From contig JAVTVY010017462.1 of NCBI GenBank assembly GCA_036873755.1, positions 1-64,000 of the forward strand: a stretch of 64,000 nt of DNA, in the 5' to 3' direction. Source of the stretch: Hanleya hanleyi (Eukaryota > Mollusca > Polyplacophora > Lepidopleurida > Hanleyidae). The translations under genes and the position numbers were made by a program. Below, one piece after another: positions 1 to 9,115 of this stretch; position 1 is the first letter of the stretch, and each line of letters starts with the position of its first letter. Below the pieces are notes generated by a model, which saw only the letters and a list, made by a program, of their open reading frames with translations, did not search any database and was not told the DNA's origin.

Positions 1-639
1 AATACACCACTCCAGATTGAGGCGACTATATTCAACAGCGAGTTGTAGGATGATTTACGGGACTATTACCTGGTTATTATTCTTTGTTTATAGAGTTGCT
101 TGAATTTCTCATTAAAAATATCTATGTGAAATTTGGCAACACAATATATCAGCAGCATATAGGTATTCCAATGGGTACTAATTGTGCACCCCTGTTGGCT
201 GACCTGTATCTGTTCTCTATGAATATGACTATATGCAGGCGCTTTCAAAAACCGATCCATTCAAAGCCCGTTCCTTCTCATTCACCAAACGCTTTATAGA
301 CGATCTTCTCGCTGTGGATAATCGCTATATAAATGACGCAGTAAAGGATATATATCCACCTTCACTGGATTTGAAGGAAACTACAGATAGCCCTAGAGGC
401 ACATCTTATTTAGATCTCTATCTCTATAAAAATGAAGCGGGCATTCTCTCTCGTCGATTTTATGACAAAAGAGATGATTACAATTTCGATATCGTAAACT
501 ATCCCTTTCTGGACAGTAATATTCCAGTGGAACCTGCATATGGCGTATACATATCTCGCTTAGTAGCATTTGCTAGATCCTGTGTTAAATGTGACGATTT
601 TAATCAACGTCACAAAACATTGGTGCAGAAACTTAAAAA
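1..639 (+). pseudogene. Penelope-like reverse transcriptase, 5' part, interrupted by DIRS element
   Basis: Two overlapping frames (84-299 and 233-639) together encode the centre of a reverse transcriptase. The first carries GIPMGTNCAPLLADLYL, the motif-B type loop of this RT group. The second carries FIDDLLAVDN (palm Y/FxDD motif), then SYLDLYLYKNEAG and RRFYDKRDDYNFDIVNYPF. A frameshift near 225-235 separates them. Upstream of 84 the frame is closed, so the N-terminal part is decayed or lies outside the window. The coding frame is cut at about 639-641 by the DIRS element and resumes at 7,063. I place it with Penelope-like RTs from the motif pattern; the subgroup is uncertain. Confidence 0.7.
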
Positions 640-679
640 TCAAACATTTATAAACAATGTTTCTATTTGTTACCAAATC

Positions 680-862
680 AAACCTGCTTTAATTATGCCA
701 CAATCTCCGCCAGGAGGTTGATATACAAACGTAGAAAACGGAAGTTAAAACTAAAAGTTATCTCCCCTAGGAGTGAGTTGTCCGCCCCTAGGAGAGCTCT
801 CCCATCCATCCCAGTGGAGTTACTATAAAGGCTCTGCTCAAATCATTCTAGTCCTCTTTCTC
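680..862. repeat. DIRS inverted terminal repeat (element 3' side)
   Basis: This 183-bp segment is nearly the exact reverse complement of 6,860-7,042. Both contain AAACCTGCTTTAATTATGCC at the outer edge, the CTCCCCTAGGAGTGAG palindrome-like stretch, and CTATAAAGGCTCTGCTC, a possible TATA element. The only difference I noticed is at the base before CTATAAAGG. High identity suggests a fairly recent insertion. Confidence 0.93.
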
Positions 863-930
863 ATTGTAATAACCGAGACCTGTAGTGTGCAAGGCCGCGG
901 CATGAGGGGAAGGAAGGGAGGGACAATCAA

Positions 931-1025
931 ATTAAAGCAGGTTTGATTTGGTAACAAATAGAAACATTGTTTATAAATGTTTGATATTTGATTCCCAAAT
1001 CGTAAACCGGCTTTAATTATGCCAC
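931..1025. repeat. DIRS internal complementary region (circle-junction template)
   Basis: The first part is the reverse complement of the element's left outer end (about 641-700). The second part, from ATTTGATTCCCAAATCG, is the reverse complement of the right outer end (7,020-7,060). One segment thus joins the sequences of both termini, as known for DIRS elements, where this region templates completion of the circular intermediate. It sits 3' of the recombinase ORF, the expected place. Confidence 0.88.
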
Positions 1026-1867
1026 AGTACCAACATATGGAGGTGGGAACCTCGGCCTTGTGGTAACTCCCCTAGCAGACTAAGTAATCCCTGGGATGAC
1101 ACAGACATGGGTATAAATATGAGACAATAATACTCAACAAGTTGAACCCTGGTCAAAGACAGAAAGGGTAATTCATGGAGTTGATACATTAGTACTTATC
1201 TTGAGTGTCTCCATCCATGTAACTGTGCTCGTGGTGTGGTACACATTTCTACCAAGTTGAAAGGAAACCCCGGGCTCCAGGCTACAAGAAGGTCCCCTTG
1301 GCAGGCACTGTATGTCGTGGGGGGGAATCATCCACAGGCCCGTGCATACAGGGAGATCCTGGTCAGACCATTAAGAACGGGGGTACGTGCTGCCCGAAGC
1401 TTAGAGGGTTGCCAAGCCACACCACTCTGTCTACAAGCTGCCTCAGGTCAACTCACCAAACTTGGAGTGATGAAGGATGCGTTGGAGATGACCGTGCTTG
1501 CTCCCTGAGTCAGCTCTACGCAATCGTCAACTCTCTGTACTTGATCTTGTTACTTGACACTGGCAGAGTGTCGATCTTGTGAGTTGAGCGTAGGTGACCC
1601 AGCTGAGATCATCCAGAAGGAAGTCAGTTTCAACCTGAAATGACACAAGCAAATTTGCAGTTAGGAGTAAAACTTACCCTAGTGTCAGGCCTTGAGTGGT
1701 GACTTGAGAGTCCATGGCCGGCCAACTGACTTATTTCTTCCTTCATAGATGATCACTTTGTTGTATGTGGAACAATGATATGACTGAGATGAGATGAGAT
1801 GATACAGCAAGATGGCTGTCTTGCTGCGATGATGACAATTTTGCCCCCCCCCCCCTTTTTTTTGAAA
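1026..1867 (-). other. DIRS 3' non-coding region
   Basis: The stretch lies between the internal complementary region and the end of the recombinase ORF. Two overlapping plus-strand ORFs (1,236-1,582) show no recognisable domain. A C-run followed by a T-run sits at 1,842-1,862. No further feature is seen. Confidence 0.5.
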
Positions 1868-3010
1868 TTACTTGACCACGTGCTGGGCAGCCACCAATGG
1901 CCCAAGCGTGGTCACACTATCTGATTGCACTGACATATCTCTCAGATAGAAATTTGTGAACGTGGAGTTTGCTGTCCAAGCATAAGACTGGACAATGTCA
2001 TGGAGGGACAAGTTCTTCCATAAAGGCCATGATGTAGCAATGGCACGAATCTCATGAGAAGAAGCAGTAGACAGAAGCGGGGGAGCGTCAATGGCCAATT
2101 GATAGGACCATTTAATGGTCTACTTCAACCACGCGGCAATGGTATTTTTCATAATGTCATGCCTTGCAGATGGGCGAAGTGACAGAAATAACAGGCGCCG
2201 AGAGCCGCGAGCGGAATCGGTACGAGTAAGATAGTGGTGAATGGCTCGAACAGGGCATAACAAAAGGTCGTCTTCGAGCCCATGTACGAAGTCTGATAAC
2301 GCAGGGATGGAGTACGACCGTTGAGCGCACGGACCTAAGCGAACAGACTCATTTTTGGCGATGAACTCCGGAACAGGACGAAAGGAAATGCGAGACCAAT
2401 CCGCCGTCCAGGTCATGGAAGATCTCTCAAGAGCATGAAGTTCAGACACTCTAGACGCCAAAGCAAAAGCCGCCAAAAAAGCAGCCTTGTAGGAAACAGC
2501 TTTTAAAGAGGCGGATTGTAAGGGTTCAAAGGGTGGACGAATCAGGGCACACAGAACCACACCGATATCCCATTTCGGTAACAGTTGGCGAGTACGGCGC
2601 GACTGTAATGCGAAGGCGCGAATAAGCGCAGAGATATTATCGTTAAGGCTAATGTCGGTACCAGAGGTAAGACGTAACACCCTAGCCAGAGCAGATCGAT
2701 ACCCTTCAATGGTGCTAATTTGAAACTTCTTATCACGGTGAAGGTGGAGGAGGAAGTCAGCTACGAGGGAAACAGAGGCAGAGTCGGGATCGGCATCACG
2801 CCCTCGGCACCAGGAGACAAAATAGGCCCATTTCGCCTGATAGAGCTGCGATGTGGAAGATCGACTGGCTGAAACCATCGTCTGTGCAACCTCTGCTGAA
2901 AATCCTTGGACTGAGAGTGCATTCTGGATAGTCTGCAGACGTGTAAGTTGAGCCACCGTGGATTGTGATGGAGAATCCCGTGCGGTTGACGTAACAGGCT
3001 GGGCCAAACT
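1868..3010 (-). pseudogene. DIRS tyrosine recombinase, one in-frame stop
   Basis: This is a tyrosine-family recombinase (YR), which integrates the circular DNA copy in DIRS elements. The frame is open from 3,457, but its first part overlaps pol and looks like shadow sequence; recognisable YR sequence begins near 3,010. Visible parts are an N-terminal SAM-like helical region (QLYQAKWAYFVSWC ... YRSALARVL), box A with the catalytic Arg in ALASRVSELHAL, then box B with SSHEIRAIA (His/Arg) and the nucleophile Tyr in FTNFYLRDMS. A TAG at 2,120-2,122 interrupts the frame between boxes A and B; the same frame continues to the stop at 1,868. All four signature positions are otherwise present. Confidence 0.88.
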
Positions 3011-4701
3011 GCAAGACAACGTGGCGGGGCAGTGAGGAGCGGAACTAGGACTGGAAACCACTGACGACGAGGCCACCACGGCACTACGAGCAGAATGATG
3101 CAGTCGTGTTGAGAAATCTTTTGAAGAATTTCCAGGATCAGGGCCATCGGTGGAAAGGCATACGCTAGGAAGTTGTCCCAGTTGATTGACAGGGCGTCGA
3201 TGGCGAAGGCCTGAGGGTCCAGAATCGGACTGACGAACAGGGCTAACTGGGCGTTGTTCCTCGTCGCAAACAGATCGATCAAAGGTGACTCCCAGACGCT
3301 GCAGATCTGCCGAAATACCTCCGGGTGAAGTTGCCACTCGGTCTGAAGAACGGTGTCTGGACGAGACAGGCTGTCCGCTAAGACATTGAGCCGACCCGGA
3401 ACATGGCGAGCATGAAGATGACAATGATGAATGCGAGCCCAGTCGTACAGATCGCACACCAGAAGAAACGTTGATAGCGATCGGGTGGTACCCATCTGTG
3501 GGCGATAACCGTGGAGTTGTCCGTCGCGATGAGAAGAGATGAATTCATGAGATGTTGACTCCAATGCTGAACCGCTAGGATGACTGCCTTCATCTCCAGA
3601 AGGTTGATGTGAAGTCTGGCATCCAACATTGACCATCTGCCGGACACTTCCAAGTCGTCCAGATGAGCTCCCCAGCCGGTCTCTGAAGCATCGGTGTAAA
3701 GATGGTGAACCGGGGCCGGAAAACGGAATGGTACTCCCTGCATGACCTTGTGGCGAGACTGCCATCAAATCAGATGTGGATGTAGAGACGTCAATACCGG
3801 TACTGCTGGGTTGAGGGCAGATGTCTGTAGATAAGGTGACAGATGATACTGCAGAGGCCGAACCTGGAGGCGGCCGTAATGAGTAAGGTCCTGTGTGGAA
3901 GTAAGTAAACCCACCAGACTTTGCCACTGCTGACGTGTCCGTGACGTTGATGACAAAAACTTTAGAATCAGCAGCTGAATCTTGTTCCAACGATCCTCTG
4001 GAGGGTATACCAGTTGAAGGCGAGTATCGAACACCGCTCCGATGTAACGGCGAATTTGTGATGTTGACTCCGAAGGGAAGGACCTGCCATTCGAAGCGGC
4101 GACCGTTGATAATGAAGCGCAGGTAACGGCGATGACGTGGATGAATTGGAATATGAAGATACGCGTCCTGAAGATCGACTGAGGCCAACCAATCCCGGTG
4201 ATGTACGCGGGCCCTAATCGATGTTACAGAAGGCATCTTGAAATGAGGAGGAGTGATGAGATGAAGCTTGTTCAATACCTTGAGGTCTATCACCATCCTC
4301 ATCTGGTCCGAATCTTTCTTTGGTACCAGAAACACATGGCTGTAAAAACCTACGCTGTCTTCGGTCGATGGTAACTCCCTGACGGCTCCCTTGTCGATGA
4401 GCGTGGTGACCGAAGATAGAAGAGTCTGTAAGTGACCTGCGTGAACTGGCAGACGGGAGGAACGAGGCCAAGCGATGAGCCGCCAATTCTCGTAGAAATA
4501 CTGTAGACGCCCGCCCACGACCTGATGACTGAATGGGCGGAAGGCGGGCAAATGAAAATCTTCGGCTTGAATAGGAACGGGAATCGGATAGTCATTTGTT
4601 GGCATGTCCACTTCGTTTGGAAGATTTTCCACGAAAGGAACGGCGACCACGGCCTCGTGGGGGTTTGTCGATGCCACGAAAATTACTACGAGGACCCGCA
4701 T
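2761..4701 (-). pseudogene. DIRS RT / RNase H / DAM-like polyprotein, deleted and frameshifted
   Basis: From 4,701 the frame reads a DIRS-type RT start: FYSHVFLVPKKDSDQMRMVIDLK, then the first catalytic Asp region SVDLQDAYLHIPIHP and WQVLPFG. At about 4,060-4,075 the sequence jumps to SESTSQIRRYIGAVFDT, so the palm segment carrying YxDD is missing and the frame changes. The new frame carries RNase H (YTDASETGWGAHL, LLEMKAV, IATDNS) after an in-frame stop at about 3,765. A further shift returns to the first frame for LADSLSRP and then EWQLHPEVF ... DLFATRNN ... YAFPP, the region often annotated as a DAM-like methyltransferase in DIRS elements. The start overlaps the end of gag. Confidence 0.87.
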
Positions 4702-6761
4702 CTTGTTGGGTGGTATTGAAAGTACGCCCCCGTCTCGGTTTCCGATCAGCGGCGACGCCCGGACGACGAGCTACAGCAGCAATCAGGCGAGACGTCCGTT
4801 CTTCACGAACCGCGGGCATAACAGACTCAATAGCATTGTTGAAAATGAACTTGGATGACAAAGGCTGATGAAGCAATTGATCCTTAACCAAATATGGAAC
4901 ATCCGGTTTGACCACCTTAAGAAAGGCATTCCGTTGCGCTTGGACAAGCGAAACATAAGAATAGGAACCGGCTTCAATGACTTGACGGTTAGCCTTAACG
5001 AGGGTGTCCATAAAACCACGCAAATAAGCCACGCGACCCGGAGACAAAGAAGTCGACCCATTGTCTAGACGTAATGCAGGATCTAAGGCAATTCGGGAAG
5101 CAGCTAGCAAAAACCAATCCGCGGTAGATGTAGCACGTTGTACTACTTGCAACATCTCCAGAATATTCTCCACAACTTTGGAAGAAACCGCGAGAGGGGC
5201 TGACCTAGATACCTTAGAAATCTGACCCAAATCCCGATCACGTTTGGGTGGTTTCTCGGGCAACACGTTATCATGAATGTCAAAATGATATGGAAAACGG
5301 GGCTTCTTAAACTTGTTGTCGTCCTCTAGTTGACGATCAAACTTCTCTAAATTATCCTCCCAAGCTGGAGACGGAGCACAAGAGGAACGAGATACAGGAG
5401 CCGAAGACGTAAACGCCGAAGAAGCCGCTGTCCGATATTTAACACGCGAAGGGCCATCATTCAACGCCAGCGGCATATCCGGCACCAACGCTAAAAGCGC
5501 ATCCATTTTATCCGAAAAATCCATCATTGACGTATGTTCCGCGCTTTTCTCTGAAGGATGAACTCGACGAAACCGGAGTGGACGAACGAGTGATATGACT
5601 TCGGCGAGAGGTTGGTAAATCGTGGACAACCGCTTGATCAAGGAACGGAGTATGCGACTGACGCCCATGGTAACCTAGATAAGAAGGCGAGGCCGAAAGA
5701 CGAGGCAAACGGCGTGGGGGCGTAGGAGAACGTCGAGTCGAAGTACGAGAACGGCGTACCGGAGAATGGGAAGGCCGAAAAATAGTACTAGAACCACCCG
5801 GTGGACGAGAACTACGAACAGGAGAACGAGATCGTCGTACAGGCGAATGAGAACGACGTACATGTGACGTAACAGAACGTCACGGAGAAACACACCGAAC
5901 AGGGGAACGTGAACGTAAACGGCTTTGCGGTGAACGAGATCGTCGTGTAGAAGCATGGGAACGACGATGTGATGAATCCCCATACTCAGTAACCGGAGCA
6001 CGTAAGTCCGCAACTTGAACACTCAAAGGCAGGTCCGAATGACCCACCATAGAACGAGAAACGGATTTAGATAAACTATGTTTAGATTTAACCCGCAACG
6101 GAGAAACTGACACACGACGATGTTTATTTCGTTTGGAAAGAACAGTATGGGATAAACCAATTGACAATGAAGAAGTCGAGTTAGCATGCGACTCTACTGC
6201 ATTCTTTTGTCCGACGGGAAAAATGGGCCGTTCAAGTAAAGTCGACCTGGGTCTAGAAGGCTTTGTTGAACTAAACAATGGAACCGGTTTGGCTGCCACT
6301 CCAGACAATGCCATACCTGTACAGGTCAAACTGTCTAGCAGTTGAGAATTATCTTGCTGTACAACCGTCCCACTTGGGGGAATATTTACAGATGCCGGTG
6401 AAACCGGACTCCTAAACCTATGAGAGACATTTAATCCAATACCAACGATATCTTCGTTAGTTTTCATGTCATTTACAAGGGCAATTTCCAACAAACGTCT
6501 GTCGACCTCCGAAAGAGACGGGTCGTCAGACGCATGCAAAAGATAAGCTCGTCGAGCCTGGGCATAATTCATCCAAGTCGACGAGTCCCATAACAAACAT
6601 TCAGCGCAATTAGACTGCCGGTAACACAACTCTTTACAAGCAAAACAAATCATGTGGGCGTCCAAACTGGACCATATTTTCCCACACGTACGACAAGGCT
6701 TAGAAATCGGGACCTCAAACATAACTAATGTAAGAAGGATACCGACAAAAAAGAAACACAA
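4592..6761 (-). pseudogene. DIRS Gag-like ORF with RS-rich middle, stop plus frameshift
   Basis: The N-terminal part (6,761-5,880) has a cysteine cluster (CRTCGK ... CFACKELCYRQSNCAEC) that may bind zinc, then Arg-Ser dipeptide-rich sequence. A TGA at 5,880-5,882 breaks the frame, which then continues RS-rich to 5,508. The remaining part is in another frame (about 5,590 to 4,592) and ends in an RG-rich basic tail (RGRGRRSFRGKSSKR). Basic tails suit nucleic-acid binding. Position before pol and size fit DIRS gag; sequence similarity is low, so the assignment rests mainly on context and the cysteine cluster. Confidence 0.75.
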
Positions 6762-6859
6762 GTCAAACTGATAAAGGATATAACCGGCGGTTACAACAAC
6801 AACAACACAGGTTGTATTGAATCAACACTCCTTGATGTGTACTGGTCGAAGCACAAACA

Positions 6860-7042
6860 GAGAAAGAGGACTAGAATGATTTGAGCAGAGCCTTTATAGC
6901 AACTCCACTGGGATGGATGGGAGAGCTCTCCTAGGGGCGGACAACTCACTCCTAGGGGAGATAACTTTTAGTTTTAACTTCCGTTTTCTACGTTTGTATA
7001 TCAACCTCCTGGCGGAGATTGTGGCATAATTAAAGCAGGTTT
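6860..7042. repeat. DIRS inverted terminal repeat (element 5' side)
   Basis: Reverse-complement partner of 680-862. It lies just upstream (minus strand) of gag, and its CTATAAAGG motif is a candidate promoter for the element transcript. Outside it, 7,043-7,060 is an extra end sequence that recurs in the internal complementary region at 931-1,025. Confidence 0.93.
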
Positions 7043-7062
7043 ACGATTTGGGAATCAAATAA

Positions 7063-7179
7063 CAGGGCTATTCCACCAAGCGCCTACACTCAAAGTTTCT
7101 CAAATTTGGCGATACATATCGCATGCTGATAGCAAAATATGAACGTAGCGTGCAAGATCTATGGCGCTACGTTTCATAA
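7063..7179 (+). pseudogene. Penelope-like reverse transcriptase, 3' end after the DIRS insertion
   Basis: A 38-codon open stretch starts at the first base after the DIRS element and ends with TAA at 7,177-7,179. It contains GYSTKRLHSKFLKF and KYERSVQDLW, the C-terminal helix region expected to follow the sequence that stops at about 639 (QRHKTLVQKLK). It is therefore the severed tail of the ORF at 1-639. No start codon or promoter of its own is visible. Confidence 0.72.
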
Positions 7180-8246
7180 CTTGTGTCTAATTCCGCTTAA
7201 CCCGGGGCTAGAGGCCGTATGAACCCATGTACTTCAAGATCCTCGTGGTACTCATATGAACAGTCACAATCAAAGCGTGACTGAGATACATCATTGCTTA
7301 GATAACGACTCTATAACGAATATTATGGATTAAGAATACTGATCAGCGATACGGATTTGATATTTTTGGAACATCATGATGTCTTGCCGGCATCATTGAA
7401 AACTGTTGACCGCTTCTCTCTTGCAGGAAACAAGCCTATGTTTATGTATACTATGATTGTCTTTTTGAATTTGGTGCTAATACTGTTATATGGAAAATGG
7501 AATAGGACTAGACGCTTGTAATTTGGATTATGGACGCGGATGTTCTCTGGTGGACGACGGCTGGATTGTGAATGACGGACTGGACGCTTGTAATTCTAGC
7601 TTAGAATGTTAGGAGCAACTCCACAGATTGGAGGGGTCAAAGGTTAGATTCCCACTGCTGATTAAATTATTTTTTCTCTCAAAAATTATTTCTATATATA
7701 CAAATTGCTTCATGGGGAACTCCATTCTGAATGGTAAATTCTAAACATTTGGTATTTTGAAGCCAATTGCACAAATTGCAACACAGAGAGAAAGGATTGG
7801 CTTTCATTGGGATAGTTCATGGAAATATAACGCATGAGTAAGAGTTACTCCACAGATTGAAGTGGTCATCCGTTAGACTACTGATGACGGCTAAATTATT
7901 CTTTCTCTCAAAATTTATTCCCATAATATATACAAATTGCTCAATGGGGGGCTATATGTATTTACTTTGATGTGATATATCAAAAAGTAATAAAAGAAAC
8001 CACACCCAATAAAGTCGAGGTATGGAGAGAATTCCATATGATTATCAAGTTACCCTGACTGGCTCTGCCAAACTTATTTTAATTATGCAATTAATTTAAA
8101 AGTAAGAGTTTGTCTATACCATATTTTCATAATAATCTTATTCGGGATAGCCCTTGATGAAGTACAGAACTGGATGAATGATCAGGTTGGAATCTCACCC
8201 ATCAATCAATAGCATCTTTAATTTACCAATTCATATTGTTGTTGTC
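7180..8246. other. Intergenic sequence with a diverged direct repeat
   Basis: AT-rich DNA between the RT remnant and the presumed 3' end of the carboxypeptidase gene. It contains a diverged direct repeat (about 7,615-7,730 and 7,845-7,960), each starting with CTCCACAGATTG and including TACAAATTGCT. No exon or RNA gene is recognised. The rest of the Penelope-like element may lie here but I cannot identify it. Confidence 0.5.
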
Positions 8247-8252
8247 TTTATT
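8247..8252 (-). terminator. Candidate polyadenylation signal for AGBL2-like gene
   Basis: AATAAA on the minus strand, about 690 nt downstream of the stop codon at 8,937. It is the first perfect signal I noticed downstream. Only motif evidence supports it. Confidence 0.35.
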
Positions 8253-8390
8253 ATATTCTGAACTGTGTGATATGGTTGGTCAGCAAGACACTTGGAAAGC
8301 ATGCCAATTCAAAACAGAACCAGAATGCATGCCTGCCAGATGAAACAAAGATCCATACAATTGTGCTTGATGTATGCATACAGAATCTCT

Positions 8391-8931
8391 CACTTGCACA
8401 AAATTCAAGTCAATCCTTTAATAGAGAGCTGTGCTGATAGTGCCGGTAGGTGCACCGAGACATGGTTAACAGCGGTCCATTCATTCTCTCTCCCCTTTCT
8501 CTTTAACATTGGGTAGGATTTTCACCTGTTGATAACTAGTGAAATGTGATCAATATGGATTCAATTACCTTACTTTTTGAAGGAAGGACCATAATGATTA
8601 TGATTACATTTATGATAACTCCAGGTCAAACATAGTCCAGTTATCAGGCCTATTCGTCATGTAAGGAAAACACAATACGTGACTACATGTAGGGAACCTT
8701 GTTAAAACCTGGAAAAGCTACCCGACAAGCTGTATTGCACACAGTGTTCCCCGTTTGAAGATCCTTACATGACGAACTTCCCAGTTATCATTGATTAAAT
8801 ATATTTCCAAGACTAAAGATATAGAGAAGAGAGAGAATGAATGAACCGCTATGAACATCACATCTCTGTGCACCTGCCAGTGCTTTCATCACAGCTCTTG
8901 TTAAACGATTAACTTAAATTTTGTACAAGTG
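8391..8931. repeat. Foldback element in the presumed 3' UTR
   Basis: Arms 8,391-8,502 and 8,824-8,931 are reverse complements with modest divergence (CACTTG-ACAAAATT at the outer ends, TTCATTCATTCTCTCTC-type sequence at the inner ends). The right arm ends 5 nt from the AGBL2 stop codon, so the 3' UTR transcript could form a long hairpin. Confidence 0.75.
8637..8790. mobile_element. Small MITE-like element with flanking direct repeats
   Basis: Inverted repeats TTCGTCATGTAAGGA (8,653-8,667) and its complement (8,762-8,776) are flanked by the direct repeat CCAGTTATCA at 8,637-8,646 and 8,781-8,790. The 10-bp direct repeat could be a target-site duplication. It lies between the arms of the larger foldback. 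Confidence 0.55.
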
Positions 8932-8936
8932 AAGAA

Positions 8937-9115
8937 CTATAATACACAGATCTGCTCCAGAGGCTTCACCTTTATCCTGGACTCGTCTGTGAGATGATCC
9001 TGATGTTGACTGGCTGACATCTCTACAAGGTTACGGTGTGCTGGCAGTCTATCCAGGGGTATCGTACTACCACTCCCATTCATATGTGCGCGGATAAACT
9101 CCTCTATCGTACTCT
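8937..9115 (-). CDS. AGBL2: AGBL2-like exon 26 (terminal)
   Basis: The acceptor TTCCAGCAG precedes two bases that complete a codon. The exon reads [17 protein letters not shown] ... KPLEQICVL and stops at TAG (8,937-8,939). It is open over 59 codons and phase-matched to the exon at 9,757-9,857. Confidence 0.72.

Larger units (their letters stand above)
641..7060 (-). mobile_element. DIRS-type tyrosine-recombinase retrotransposon, full-length but defective
   Basis: The element is read on the minus strand in the order gag (6,761 to 4,592), RT/RNase H (4,701 to 2,761) and tyrosine recombinase (about 3,010 to 1,868). It has inverted terminal repeats and an internal complementary region near its 3' end, as in DIRS1-like elements. 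No protease or integrase is seen, and no target-site duplication is obvious, both typical of the group. Stops and frameshifts occur in all three ORFs and RT lacks its catalytic palm segment, so this copy cannot be autonomous. Boundaries are set by comparing the outer ends with the internal complementary region and could be off by 1-3 bases. Confidence 0.9.

Noticed and set aside
1236..1582. Two overlapping plus ORFs in the DIRS 3' region
   Set aside because: Overlapping in different frames, antisense to the element and without a recognisable domain.
4525..4868. Plus-strand ORFs across the DIRS gag/pol boundary
   Set aside because: Shadows of the minus-strand coding sequence.
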